Shown: positions 1-9,292, numbered from the stretch's first letter. The stretch: 64,000 nt of DNA from Acidobacteriaceae bacterium (GCA_027449965.1 DAIDKP010000020.1:54307-118306), one strand, 5' to 3'. Program-made: numbers and translations. The notes: a model not told the origin generated them from the sequence alone.

Positions 1-393
1 GCGTTTTGCCGCTCCGTGTGCGTGTGCTTCATACACGCATCGCCCGCGAAGAGGAGGCCCCTACCCATCACCTCACATCCCGCCTTCGCGCTTCCGTCCG
101 GAGCCGCGGTCATCGGGCCTGCCCATACATTTCCGTGCTTCCCATATCCCCGTGGTTGCGTCGAAACAGGGTATGCATACCCGGGGCGCAAACTCACTTT
201 GTCTTGCTTCGAGTCTTGGATCAAGTTCCGGCTTGGGTCTTGGCTGGGGGCCCGGCTCGAATCCACCTGCATTTGGGTTGGCCCGCTCCAGCTTCCGTCC
301 ACAGAGTCAAGCTACCCGTTCACAAGGTCCGGATTCGGTCCCCCGGTTTGCTATACTTGCCCAGACAGCTCGTTTTGAATGAGGTAGAGGATT
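1..393. other. Non-coding left edge, no convincing gene
   Basis: Short frames exist here on both strands, but none shows a recognisable domain, a good ribosome site or continuity with a neighbour. A TATACT hexamer at 352-357, 37 bases before the first gene, could be its -10 element, but I see no good -35. The stretch could also hold the far end of a gene cut by the window edge, which I cannot tell. Confidence 0.4.
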
Positions 394-1806
394 TTGAAGA
401 AAAGGGGACTCGCTCTCTGCGCCCTAGCGGCATTGGTGACCGCCGGTGTGCTTTCGGGCTGTGGTAACAACTTCTATTTTGCTGGCCGTGTTCTCCCACC
501 CAGCGGAATTGCAAATCGTGTTCTCATTGCTATCCAGAACCCGAGCGCCTTCAGCAAGGGCGCGCTGGAGATTGTCGATGCCTACTATGACATCCGACAA
601 AGCTATAACGACCGTGTGCCCGGCTTCAGCATTGCCGGCTACTCCGGTTCAGAACCCAGCACAATTCAGAACATGCCGGAAGAGCAACTCGGCGCGGTCT
701 ACGGCTCCGGGGACGGCTCTTTCACGCTGGTGAACTATCAGAAGGAAAGCAATGGCGGAGCCATCGCCAGTCTTGGAACGCTTTCGTCCAGCATCTTCGT
801 CACGCGCAGTCAGACATTTGTCTTTGCAGCGGATCAGCAGGCGCACTTCCTCAATGTCGTAGACAAAGTCGGCGGCAAGGCCTACAGTCTGGGTCTGCCC
901 GGGGTATATCGAGTTTCCACCAACCCCGGCGGTTCGGTGGCTCTCGCCTTTGTGCAGAACTCCAACTACGCCTACTACCCCCGCAAGCTTCAGGGCTTTG
1001 AAACGACAGCGTACAGCGGAGGCCCATCCACCTGGCCACCCAATGCGGTCGATTGCGAACCCTTGAATGCTCCGGGAATGTGTCTCTTTCAGGTTGCCGA
1101 CAGCAGTCATCATCCCATCCAGTTTGATCGCCCCATCAAAGCGCTTTGGAGCGCAGATGGCAGCACGGCCTATGTTTTGAACTGCGGTCCGGAGTGTGGC
1201 GGCAAGCAGTCTTCGGTTGTGCTGCTTCCCACGGCTCCGCTGATTCTTCAAAGCGGCCAGCAGTCGGGTTCGATTCCCACTTCGCCGACAACCATCCTGA
1301 CGCCGGGCGGCGCCAGCAATGGCTTGGTCGACAGCAACACGCTCTACGTCTATGGCGAACAGCCGCAGCCAGATGGACTGTTTGCCGGCTTTCTGACTCC
1401 TGTCAATCTGACGAACAACACTGCGGGCAACGCGGTCTCTGTCAGTGACGCTGCACCGGGTCAACCCACAAAGATGGTGCTCGCCGACGACAACACGCTG
1501 TGGCTCGGAGGCGTTCGTTGCGAACAGGGTGAGCGTTACGCCAAGGGCGAACCCTATGGTTGCCTGACCATGTACAACACGTCCACCAACTCCGCCACTC
1601 TGCTCGAACCGTTTCAGGGCGACCTGACCGGAATCGCTGCCGTTTTGACGCTGCACAAGGTCTATGTCGCCGAGGGTGGCCAGGTCTACATCTTTTCGAC
1701 CGTCGATGGTACAGCGATCAATAATTTCTATGTGACGGTTACCGGTACGGCCTACGACGTTGCCTACATGGATGCAACGACGGACGCTGACAACACGGAT
1801 TACTGA
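394..1806 (+). CDS. Predicted lipoprotein, possibly beta-propeller-like
   Basis: This encodes a 470-residue exported protein of unknown function. It opens with a type II (lipoprotein) signal peptide: basic MKKR, a hydrophobic Ala/Leu/Val stretch, then the lipobox LSGC with the acceptor Cys near residue 23, so the mature protein is probably lipid-anchored. The rest has no long hydrophobic segment. It is rich in Gly, Ser, Thr and Asn and has repeated short blocks of the kind SxDGSTAYVLN and DDNTLWLGG, which suggests beta-propeller blades; that reading is inference. The start is TTG at 394, chosen because GAGG lies just upstream and it yields a clean signal peptide. The bshB1-like gene follows after 59 bases on the same strand. 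Coding is well supported; function is not known. Confidence 0.8.
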   Translation: MKKRGLALCALAALVTAGVLSGCGNNFYFAGRVLPPSGIANRVLIAIQNPSAFSKGALEIVDAYYDIRQSYNDRVPGFSIAGYSGSEPSTIQNMPEEQLGAVYGSGDGSFTLVNYQKESNGGAIASLGTLSSSIFVTRSQTFVFAADQQAHFLNVVDKVGGKAYSLGLPGVYRVSTNPGGSVALAFVQNSNYAYYPRKLQGFETTAYSGGPSTWPPNAVDCEPLNAPGMCLFQVADSSHHPIQFDRPIKALWSADGSTAYVLNCGPECGGKQSSVVLLPTAPLILQSGQQSGSIPTSPTTILTPGGASNGLVDSNTLYVYGEQPQPDGLFAGFLTPVNLTNNTAGNAVSVSDAAPGQPTKMVLADDNTLWLGGVRCEQGERYAKGEPYGCLTMYNTSTNSATLLEPFQGDLTGIAAVLTLHKVYVAEGGQVYIFSTVDGTAINNFYVTVTGTAYDVAYMDATTDADNTDY

Positions 1807-1865
1807 CCCGTTTTTCCCATTTGCTTCGAAGTTCCGTTCACGCGACTTGCTGACACGACTGGTTT

Positions 1866-2609
1866 ATGGATCAACCCGGCACAGCGACGCCTTTCGATGT
1901 ACTTGCCATCGCCGCACATCGGGATGACGTCGAGCAAACCTGTGGCGGAACCCTTCTGCGCATGGCTGACCGCGGTCTGCGCACCGGAATCCTCGATCTG
2001 ACCCGTGGCGAATCCGGCACGCGCGGCACAGCCGCCGAGCGCGCCGCAGAAGCTCAGGAAGCTGCCTTAATCCTGCGTGTATCGCATCGTGAATCGCTCG
2101 ATTTCCCCGATGGCGCCATCGTCAACTCTCTCGACAATCGCATCGCCATCGCTCGCATCCTCCGTCGTCTTCGGCCGCGCGTCGTCATCCTGCCGTACGG
2201 TCAGGCGCGTCATCCGGATCATGCAATCTGTGCATCCCTCGGCTATGACGCCTGCTTCCTTGCCGGTCTGGGCAACTTCTCCGGCGGCGATCTTGGGCCG
2301 GACGCTCCGCATCGACCGTTCAAGATTGTGTACGCCAGCCTTTACGCCGACGTGCGCCCCACTTTCATCGTCGATATCACCCCCTACATGGAGACACGAA
2401 TTCAGTCGCTGCTGGCCTATCGTTCGCAGTACTCCAACCAGCAGCAGGGAAGTGGACTCTTCGTACCGGAGCAGGAGATTCGCGAGCGTATCCTTGCTGA
2501 AGCGCGTCACTATGGTTTGCTTGCCGGTGTCCGCTATGGCGAACCATTCGTGCAGCGGGAAGTGGGTCTGGTGGATGATCTGACGCTGATTCCGGTTCAG
2601 TCGATCTGA
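1866..2609 (+). CDS. bshB1: PIG-L family deacetylase, bacillithiol biosynthesis BshB1 type
   Basis: This is a zinc-dependent deacetylase of the LmbE/PIG-L family, 247 residues, the usual family size. The metal motif AHRDD is at residues 17-21 and a second His-containing motif, RHPDH, lies in the middle of the protein; both are family hallmarks. Closely related enzymes remove acetyl from GlcNAc-malate to give GlcN-malate, the second step of bacillithiol synthesis, in the cytoplasm. The phrase LDLTRGESGTRGT and the spacing of motifs fit BshB1 better than mycothiol or GPI-type relatives. No bshA or bshC is visible nearby, so the pathway assignment rests on family resemblance. Other PIG-L deacetylases act on different amino-sugars. 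Confidence 0.8.
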   Translation: MDQPGTATPFDVLAIAAHRDDVEQTCGGTLLRMADRGLRTGILDLTRGESGTRGTAAERAAEAQEAALILRVSHRESLDFPDGAIVNSLDNRIAIARILRRLRPRVVILPYGQARHPDHAICASLGYDACFLAGLGNFSGGDLGPDAPHRPFKIVYASLYADVRPTFIVDITPYMETRIQSLLAYRSQYSNQQQGSGLFVPEQEIRERILAEARHYGLLAGVRYGEPFVQREVGLVDDLTLIPVQSI

Positions 2610-2659
2610 TCTTCCCTCGATCGGATCTTCCCAGTCTGTCTGCGGCAGGAGCGCTTCCG

Positions 2660-3454
2660 ATGCTCACCGATTCCATCTCGCAACCGCATCGCCATCCGGC
2701 AGTCACCTGGCTGCTGGTCATGACCGCGACCATACAGCCAGCCTCGAACGCCAATGTCCAGCGTCTCGATCCTGCCTTGCGTCTGGCCGACTACGAGCGC
2801 GCACTCCGCTTCTGGCTTGCGCAAACCCATCCTTCCACAAGCCGAATTCTCTTTCTCGAAAACTCCGGTTCCGATCTTTCTTCCCTGCGGGCCATTGCCA
2901 CCCAGGAAAACTCCGCCGGCAAGCCTGTCGAATTCCTTTCGATTCCCGCCGGTCCCATTCCAGCAGGCTTGAACTACGGCTACTCCGAGATGGAGCTGCT
3001 CGACGCCGGCCTCGATCGTTCCGAGCTTCGCCGCCAGACTTCACACATGATTAAGACCACGGGAAGGCTCATCTTTCCTTCACTTCCCAACGCCATCGAC
3101 CGCTTGCCGGCTCCGCCCGAACTCCTCATCGACTGTCGCCGATTTCCCTGGCCCCGTCATGGGGCCGATGCGCGGGTTCAGCTTTTTGCCTGCTCCCATG
3201 CCTATTACGACCAGCACCTGCGCGGTTCGCAGCACAGCATGAACCCCACCACCCTTCGTCTGCTGGAGCAGCTTCTTTATGCACGCGTCATCCGGACGCA
3301 GGGTCAGCCCGGTGTCTATCTGCGCTTCCCCTGCAATATTGATCCCGTCGGCTACTCCGGATTCAAAGGGCGAAGCTACCAGACCATCGGGCAAAGATTC
3401 GATCAGATCACTCGGGCATTCCTGCGCCGCGTCGCTCCCGCCTACTGGTATTGA
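2660..3454 (+). CDS. Uncharacterised protein, possibly sugar-transferase-like
   Basis: This encodes 264 residues without a clear signal peptide. I do not recognise the family with confidence. The segment GYSEMELLDAGL followed by a TTGRLIFP block recalls proteins of surface-polysaccharide loci whose Rossmann-like N-terminal half precedes an acceptor-binding half, so a glycosyltransferase-like role is a weak inference. The C-terminal part is basic and aromatic. ATG at 2660 is preceded by CAGGAG at good spacing, which fixes the start. It sits 50 bases behind the bshB1-like gene on the same strand and may be cotranscribed with it. Confidence 0.65.
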   Translation: MLTDSISQPHRHPAVTWLLVMTATIQPASNANVQRLDPALRLADYERALRFWLAQTHPSTSRILFLENSGSDLSSLRAIATQENSAGKPVEFLSIPAGPIPAGLNYGYSEMELLDAGLDRSELRRQTSHMIKTTGRLIFPSLPNAIDRLPAPPELLIDCRRFPWPRHGADARVQLFACSHAYYDQHLRGSQHSMNPTTLRLLEQLLYARVIRTQGQPGVYLRFPCNIDPVGYSGFKGRSYQTIGQRFDQITRAFLRRVAPAYWY

Positions 3455-3624
3455 CCTTCGACACCTTTCGGCTTTTTCCCGCTTTTTTCGCAATGCGGCA
3501 AAGGAGTTTCGGGTTTCCTTGACGGCCCTGTTTGCGGGAACCAATAATGCAGTTGTAGCTTGAATGGAACTTTTGGGGTGTTTCTTCAAGCTTTCCATCC
3601 GATTTTTTTGCAGGAGCAACTCTC

Positions 3625-4401
3625 ATGGCCACCGCAGCACGCCCTGATGCAAGTCAGACTTCCAGTCCCGTGGGTCGCGGTGTCGAACCGCTGCGCGCCG
3701 GAAAAGGCAACTCGTTTCTTTTTCGCAAGCTGCACTCGCTCTCCGGCATCGTGCCCATCGGCGCATTCCTGATCGAGCATCTGCTCTCCAACTTTGAAGC
3801 GCTCAAAGGTCCTCTGGCCTACGCCGAACAGGTCAAATTCCTCAACAGCCTGCCGCTTGTCCGCTTTCTTGAAGTCGGTCTCATCTTCATCCCGCTTGCC
3901 TATCACGCACTCTATGGCGTCTACATCGCCATGCGCGGCAAGGCCAACGTCATCTACTATCCCTGGTCCGGCAACTGGATGTACATGATGCAGCGCTGGA
4001 CCGGCTACATCGCCTTCGTCTACATCATCCAGCATGTCATTCGCCAGCGCTTCATGGGTGTCAGCCTCCCAGAGCATCCCGGCGCGGCCTTCCACAAGGT
4101 GCAGATGGAGCTGTCCAACCCGTGGATGCTGGCCGTCTACGTCATCGCCATGATCGCCGTCTGCTGGCACTTCTCCTACGGCATCTGGCTCTTCGCGGCC
4201 AAGTGGGGCATCACTCCAGGAGCCAATGCTCGCCGCCGCTTCGGTTATCTCTGCGCCGTGCTCGGCGTCGTGCTAGCCGTCATGGGATTGGCCAGCATCT
4301 ACGCTTTCGTTGGGCCAAATTACAAAAATGCTCCCGCCGATGTGATGCCGGCACAAACCCTGCTGTACGTAACGCCTTCACCGGGTGCATCCTTGTCGTA
4401 G
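3625..4401 (+). CDS. sdhC: Succinate dehydrogenase cytochrome b558 subunit
   Basis: This is the membrane anchor of respiratory complex II, which binds heme b and passes electrons from succinate oxidation to quinone. The 258-residue protein has about five hydrophobic segments. The first holds the family block RKLHSLSGIVPIGAFLIEH with conserved His residues that ligate heme in the B. subtilis-type (single large anchor) family. A soluble N-terminal tail of about 30 residues precedes it. ATG at 3625 follows CAGGAG by 8 bases. The flavoprotein and iron-sulfur genes follow in the order sdhCAB, and there is no separate sdhD, as expected for this type. Confidence 0.93.
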   Translation: MATAARPDASQTSSPVGRGVEPLRAGKGNSFLFRKLHSLSGIVPIGAFLIEHLLSNFEALKGPLAYAEQVKFLNSLPLVRFLEVGLIFIPLAYHALYGVYIAMRGKANVIYYPWSGNWMYMMQRWTGYIAFVYIIQHVIRQRFMGVSLPEHPGAAFHKVQMELSNPWMLAVYVIAMIAVCWHFSYGIWLFAAKWGITPGANARRRFGYLCAVLGVVLAVMGLASIYAFVGPNYKNAPADVMPAQTLLYVTPSPGASLS

Positions 4402-4497
4402 GCATCGGTTGAGTGGAGTCAGAAGAACTCAGTCATCGTGGAAAACGCTCTCCCAAGGCATCCAGAGAGCAGGCAGGAAAGGACAGGAATCAATCTC

Positions 4498-6276
4498 ATG
4501 GCGGCACCCAAAATCATCGTAGTAGGCGGTGGGCTGGCCGGTCTGGCCGCGGTCATCAAGATCGCTGAATCAGGCGGCAACGTCGATCTTTTCTCCATCG
4601 TTCCAGTCAAGCGCTCTCACTCGGTCTGCGCTCAGGGCGGTATCAACGCGGCCAAGAACCTCAAAGGCGAGGGCGACACCACCTGGAAGCACTTTGATGA
4701 CACCATCTATGGCGGCGATTTCCTCGCCAACCAGACGCCGGTCAAGGCGATGTGCGAGGCCGCGCCGGGCATCATCGACCTGCTGGACCGCATGGGGGTT
4801 CCCTTCAATCGCACGCCCGAGGGACTGCTTGATTTCCGGCGCTTCGGCGGCACGCTCTATCACCGCACGGCCTTCGCCGGTGCGACGACCGGTCAGCAGT
4901 TGCTCTACGCGCTCGACGAACAGGTGCGCCGCTATGAATCCGAGGGCCGCGTGCGCAAGTTCGAAGGCTGGGAGTTCCTCTCCGCCGTCCTCGACTCCGA
5001 AGGCGTCGCGCGCGGCATCTGCGCCATGAATCTGCGCTCGATGGAACTGGTCACCTTTCCGGCGGACGCGATCATCATCGCTACCGGCGGCAACGGCGCT
5101 ATCTTCGGCAAGAGCACGAACTCGGTTGTCTGCACGGGATCGGCGCAGGCGGCGCTCTATCAGCAGGGTGCGTATTACGCGAACGGCGAATTCATCCAGG
5201 TTCACCCCACGTCCATCCCCGGCGAAGACAAGCTGCGGCTGATGTCCGAGTCGGCGCGCGGCGAAGGTGGCCGCGTCTGGGTGCCGCGCACGCCCGGCGA
5301 CAAGCGTGAAGCCAAATCCATCCCGGAGAATGAGCGCTGGTACTTCCTCGAAGAGTGGTATCCGAAGTATGGCAACCTCGTCCCGCGCGATGTGGCCACG
5401 CGCGCCATTCACAAGGTTGTCTACGAGCACGGACTCGGCATCGACGGTCAGCCGATGGTCTATCTCGATCTCACGCACATTGACCGCGCGACACTGGACC
5501 GCAAGCTCGAGGGCATCCTCGAAATCTACGAGAAGTTTGTCGGCGACGACCCGCGCGAAGTGCCGATGAAGATATTCCCCGGCATGCACTACACCATGGG
5601 CGGACTCTGGGTCGACTTCAATCAGATGACCAACATCCCCGGTGTCTTCGCCGCCGGCGAGGCCGAGTACCAGTATCACGGGGCCAATCGGCTCGGAGCC
5701 AACTCGCTCGTCAGTTGCATCTTCGGCGGTTTTCAGGCTGGTCCCAACGCCGTCGCCTACGCCAAGTCGCTCAAGCCAGCATCCGGCGACGGCGGCCACG
5801 CGCAGGAGTTGGCTCGCCAGCAGGCGCTTAACCAGCAGTTGCTCAGCTCCAGCGGCACGGAGAATCCCTTCCGCATCTGGCGTGAACTCGGCGAGACAAT
5901 GACCCAAAACGTCACCGTCATCCGCTACAACAAGAACATTCTGGAGACGGAAAACAAGATCGCCGAGCTGATGGAGCGATACCGCAACATCAACCTGAGC
6001 GACCGCAGCCAGTGGGCCAACACCAGCTTCGCCTTCACGCGGCAGCTTTGGAACATGCTTCAGATCGGTCGTGTCGTGGCTCAGGGTGCGCGGCTGCGCG
6101 ATGAGTCACGCGGCGCTCACTACAAGCCGGACTTTCCGGAGCGCAACGACGAGAAGTTCCTCAAGACCACCAAAGCCAGCTTCGATGCGACGGCCAACGA
6201 ACCGCGCATTGAGTATGAGGAGGTGGACACACAGTTCATTCCGCCTCGTCCGCGCCGCTACGATGCCGCAAGCTGA
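4498..6276 (+). CDS. sdhA: Succinate dehydrogenase flavoprotein subunit
   Basis: This is the FAD-binding catalytic subunit of complex II, which oxidises succinate to fumarate at the cytoplasmic face. The 592-residue product starts with the dinucleotide-binding motif VVGGGLAGL. It has the HSVCAQGGINAA region, in which the His covalently holds FAD in this family, and the capping-domain motif FIQVHPTSIPG. The active-site segment SESARGEGGRVWVPR is also present. A GTG start at 4438 is open in frame, but ATG 4498 gives the family N-terminus directly before the Rossmann strand. It lies 96 bases after sdhC and 52 bases before sdhB. Confidence 0.95.
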   Translation: MAAPKIIVVGGGLAGLAAVIKIAESGGNVDLFSIVPVKRSHSVCAQGGINAAKNLKGEGDTTWKHFDDTIYGGDFLANQTPVKAMCEAAPGIIDLLDRMGVPFNRTPEGLLDFRRFGGTLYHRTAFAGATTGQQLLYALDEQVRRYESEGRVRKFEGWEFLSAVLDSEGVARGICAMNLRSMELVTFPADAIIIATGGNGAIFGKSTNSVVCTGSAQAALYQQGAYYANGEFIQVHPTSIPGEDKLRLMSESARGEGGRVWVPRTPGDKREAKSIPENERWYFLEEWYPKYGNLVPRDVATRAIHKVVYEHGLGIDGQPMVYLDLTHIDRATLDRKLEGILEIYEKFVGDDPREVPMKIFPGMHYTMGGLWVDFNQMTNIPGVFAAGEAEYQYHGANRLGANSLVSCIFGGFQAGPNAVAYAKSLKPASGDGGHAQELARQQALNQQLLSSSGTENPFRIWRELGETMTQNVTVIRYNKNILETENKIAELMERYRNINLSDRSQWANTSFAFTRQLWNMLQIGRVVAQGARLRDESRGAHYKPDFPERNDEKFLKTTKASFDATANEPRIEYEEVDTQFIPPRPRRYDAAS

Positions 6277-6328
6277 TCCGCAACGACCACTGGGAATGGC
6301 CGGAACCAGCCGGCATGGGAGAGAAATC

Positions 6329-7078
6329 ATGGCAGAGAAAACCATTCAGATCGAAATCAAGCGCCAGAGTGGGCCGGAAGCGCCATCCACATGGGAAAAA
6401 TTCGAGATTCCCTGGAAGCCGGGCATGAACGTGATCTCTGTCATGCGTGAGATTGCCGCCAATCCCGTCAACTCCAACGGTCAGGAGACAACGCCCATCG
6501 CCTACGACTCCAACTGTCTGGAGGAGATCTGCGGCTCCTGCGCGATGGTCATCAACGGCAAGGCTCGCATGGCCTGCTCGGCACTGGTCGACAAGCTGGA
6601 GCAGCCGATTCGCGTGCAGCCGCTCACCAAGTTCCCCGTCGTCCGCGATCTGGCCGTGGACCGCAGCGTACTGTTTGAGAACCTCAAGGCCGTCAAGGCC
6701 TGGGTGCCCGTCGACGGAACCTATGATCTCGGCTCCGGGCCGCGCATCTTCCCGCAGCAGCAGGAAGCTGCGTATCCACTGTCGAACTGCATCAGTTGCT
6801 GCTGCTGCATGGAGGTCTGTCCGCAGTTCAATGACGCTACGGGATTCGTCGGCGCGGCCACCATTGCTCAGGTCAAGCTCTTCAACTCCCACCCCTCCGG
6901 CAAGGTGCTCAAGGAGGAGCGTCTGCGCGCGCTGGCCGGTGACGGCGGTGTGCAGGAGTGCGGCTTCGCACAGAACTGCGTCCAGGCCTGCCCCAAACAG
7001 TTGCCGCTCACTGAGGCCATCTCCGATGTCACGCGCGATGTCACCCTTCAGGTGGCCAAGGATTTTCTGCGCGCCTGA
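6329..7078 (+). CDS. sdhB: Succinate dehydrogenase iron-sulfur subunit
   Basis: This is the electron-transfer subunit of complex II, carrying [2Fe-2S], [4Fe-4S] and [3Fe-4S] clusters. The 249-residue product has the plant-ferredoxin-like motif CLEEICGSCAM with a later AC for the first cluster. It then has CISCCCCMEVCP and, near the C-terminus, CGFAQNCVQACPK for the other two. The frame is open back to 6071 inside sdhA, but ATG 6329 is preceded by a GGGAGAG ribosome site and starts at the family N-terminus. It is the last gene of sdhCAB and is followed by a hairpin terminator. Confidence 0.95.
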   Translation: MAEKTIQIEIKRQSGPEAPSTWEKFEIPWKPGMNVISVMREIAANPVNSNGQETTPIAYDSNCLEEICGSCAMVINGKARMACSALVDKLEQPIRVQPLTKFPVVRDLAVDRSVLFENLKAVKAWVPVDGTYDLGSGPRIFPQQQEAAYPLSNCISCCCCMEVCPQFNDATGFVGAATIAQVKLFNSHPSGKVLKEERLRALAGDGGVQECGFAQNCVQACPKQLPLTEAISDVTRDVTLQVAKDFLRA

Positions 7079-7102
7079 TTGCATCCCTGATCTCGTCATC
7101 CG

Positions 7103-7129
7103 AAGGGCCGCGCCACATGCGTGGCCTTT
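7103..7129 (+). terminator. Hairpin terminator after sdhCAB
   Basis: An 11-bp stem, AAGGGCCGCGC against GCGTGGCCTTT (two G-U pairs), encloses a 5-base loop, 24 bases after the sdhB stop. The following bases are only moderately T-rich. Confidence 0.6.
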
Positions 7130-7170
7130 CGCGTTTCGAGGCTCGGCCTTGCACTTGCCAGCCTGCGAAA

Positions 7171-7282
7171 GCATATTCCGAATGGGTATAGATCGGAGCA
7201 ACGATTGCCGGGTGCATTTTCCTCAAGAAAATCCACGTTCAGCATTGTCTGAAAGTTCGCAGTATTCCGGAAAATGCCTTAA
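7171..7282. repeat. 112-bp intergenic repeat, copy A
   Basis: This stretch matches the reverse complement of 8715-8826 over 112 bp, about three quarters identical by eye with at most one small compensating indel. Its ends read GCATATTCCG and AATGCCTTAA. The core at 7212-7236 is an imperfect palindrome, GTGCATTTTCCT against AGAAAATCCAC. It lies between the sdh terminator and the dipeptidase gene, in inverted orientation to copy B, so the two bracket that gene. Confidence 0.8.
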
Positions 7283-7338
7283 AATCCAAGGCAACTCATG
7301 TTCGCTGCCACTTTTATCTCTCACAGGTTGGTGAATCC

Positions 7339-8718
7339 ATGCTTCGCATCCCGTCCGCAGCGGCTCTTGCCCTTGCCCTCGTGTCTCCTGCCATGACGAG
7401 CGCGCAATCCACACCCTCGAAGCTCGCGCAGGCCAAGCCATCCCAGGCAAAAGCTGCGGCATCCGGCACGCATCGCGCTGTGAAGCTCACGCCGGAGCAG
7501 GTGCATCGCGCGGCCATCATCATCGACACGCACGAGGACACGCCGCAGCGGCTCGTCGACGACCACTACGATCTTGCCGATCCGCTCGGCTCCGGCCAGG
7601 TCAATCTCGACGCGATTCACAAGGGCAATCTCGGCGCGGCGTTTTTCTCCATCTGGGTCGAGCCGAAGCTCTATCAGGGCCAGTACGCGCACCGCACGCT
7701 GGAGCTGATCGACGCCACGCGCAACCAGGCCGCGCGCCACCCGGATCAGATTCGCTTCACCACCACCGCCGACGGCATCCTCGCCGCGCATCGTGAACAC
7801 AAATTCGCGCTGCTCATGGGCATCGAAGGCGGCCACTCCATCGAACACTCCCTCGCGCTGCTCCGCATGTACTACGACCTCGGCGTCCGTTACATGACGC
7901 TAACCTGGTCCAACTCCAACGGCTGGGCAGATTCCTCCGGCGACGCCGACGATACAAGTGTGCCTCACACCGCCGATGGCCTCAGCGACTTCGGCAAGGA
8001 TGTCGTCTACGAGATGAATCGCCTCGGGATGATCGTCGATGTCTCCCATGTTTCGGACAAGACGTTTTATCGCACGCTCATCGTCAGCCGCGCTCCGGTC
8101 ATCGCTTCGCACTCCGGTGCGCGCGCGCTGTGCAATGCGCCACGCAACATGACCGACGACATGCTGCGCGCCATCGCTCGCTCCGGCGGGCCAGACTCAA
8201 AGGGCGGCGTGGTCATGGTCAACTTCTACTCAGGCTTCATTTCGCAGGCTTATCGCAACGCCCAGATCGCGCAGCGCCCCGAGGTGCTCAGGGCCGAGCA
8301 GGCGCTGCGCGAGCAGTTCAAGACCGAGGGCCGCACGCTCACCTACGGCGACCTGGACAAGGTGGATCGCCAGTACGCCAATCGCATTCCCCGCCCGCCG
8401 CTGTCGGACCTGATTGACCAGATCGACCACATCGCCCAAGTCGCCGGCATCGACCACGTCGGCATCGGCACCGACTTCGACGGTATCTCCGGCCAACTGC
8501 CCGAGGGCATTGACTCTGCCGCCGACCTGCCCAAGGTCACCGCGGCGCTGATGGCCCGCGGCTACTCCGCAGCCGACTGCGACAAGATTCTCGGCGGCAA
8601 CTTCCTGCGTGTCTTCCACGAGATCGAACAGGTCAGCCACCAGCTTCAGGCGCAGGCGGGGCAATCGCGCCCACGCATCACCGTCATGCAGCCCCACACC
8701 GGCCAACCCGCTCGTTAA
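7339..8718 (+). CDS. Exported membrane dipeptidase (renal dipeptidase, peptidase M19)
   Basis: This 459-residue zinc dipeptidase of family M19 would cleave dipeptides, including some with D-residues, outside the cytoplasm. Residues 1 to about 22 form a cleavable signal peptide ending in TSA-Q, followed by an Ala/Lys-rich linker. Family motifs appear in order: IDTHEDTP (first metal His and Asp), the bridging-Glu motif EGGHS, LTWSNSNGWADS, VDVSHVSD, IASHSGARA and the late GIGTDFDG. All the expected metal ligands seem present. The gene sits alone between two inverted 112-bp repeats, and the downstream copy begins at its stop codon. Substrate is not predictable. Confidence 0.9.
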   Translation: MLRIPSAAALALALVSPAMTSAQSTPSKLAQAKPSQAKAAASGTHRAVKLTPEQVHRAAIIIDTHEDTPQRLVDDHYDLADPLGSGQVNLDAIHKGNLGAAFFSIWVEPKLYQGQYAHRTLELIDATRNQAARHPDQIRFTTTADGILAAHREHKFALLMGIEGGHSIEHSLALLRMYYDLGVRYMTLTWSNSNGWADSSGDADDTSVPHTADGLSDFGKDVVYEMNRLGMIVDVSHVSDKTFYRTLIVSRAPVIASHSGARALCNAPRNMTDDMLRAIARSGGPDSKGGVVMVNFYSGFISQAYRNAQIAQRPEVLRAEQALREQFKTEGRTLTYGDLDKVDRQYANRIPRPPLSDLIDQIDHIAQVAGIDHVGIGTDFDGISGQLPEGIDSAADLPKVTAALMARGYSAADCDKILGGNFLRVFHEIEQVSHQLQAQAGQSRPRITVMQPHTGQPAR

Positions 8719-8826
8719 GGCATTGTTCCGGAACACTGGAACTTGTTGGCCGGGGTGAAAGTGGATTTTCCTGAGGAAAATCCACTCGGCTATCACGGCT
8801 TCGGTCTACACCCATCCGGAAAATGC
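8715..8826. repeat. 112-bp intergenic repeat, copy B (inverted to copy A)
   Basis: This is the second copy, in opposite orientation. The repeat starts at TTAAGGCATT, which contains the stop codon of the dipeptidase gene, and ends with GGAAAATGC. Its core at 8761-8785 is a perfect palindrome: GTGGATTTTCCT, one central G, then the exact complement of the first arm. As RNA this would form a 12-bp hairpin and could act as a transcription terminator, although no T-run follows. Confidence 0.8.
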
Positions 8827-9277
8827 GATGGCGCCAACGCAAAGCGGCCACACCCTGCAGAAACGATGCCAGCCACATCGCGGCTCCAGAAAATACAGCC
8901 TCGTCGTCTCTTCATCGAGACGGTCGATGGAACGGAGAATCGCCGGAATCGAAGTACACCGGAATCTGCCGCCTCGATACTGCGCAAACTCCGGGGAGGC
9001 AAAATCCGGGCACGCAATCGCCGCGCAGACTCCGCGCGCAGGCAATTATGCATGGATATGGCATCATCTCTCAACGGGTTCTGTCTGCGCCTCATTCACT
9101 CCGGAAGGCCCCTGGCTTTTCGCCTCCGAGGGAAAGACTCGCGGCAGATCGCGGCGAGAATTCAAGATGTTTTTGAAATTCCCGTAAAGCTATTTTTTTC
9201 AATAGTATACAAAAATCGAAATTTCGCGAAATTCGTGCATGTCATGATTTTTCATGAACTTACGGAAAAATACCCCA

Positions 9278-9292
9278 CCCCCCCGGGGGGGG
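9278..9292. repeat. C7G8 homopolymer palindrome
   Basis: Seven C followed directly by eight G, preceded by CCCCA. It is a self-complementary tract of a kind prone to slippage, with no counterpart elsewhere in the window. Confidence 0.7.

Noticed and set aside
4570..5907. Long minus-strand frame (445 codons) opposite sdhA
   Set aside because: It is a shadow of sdhA, with no ribosome site and no family features.
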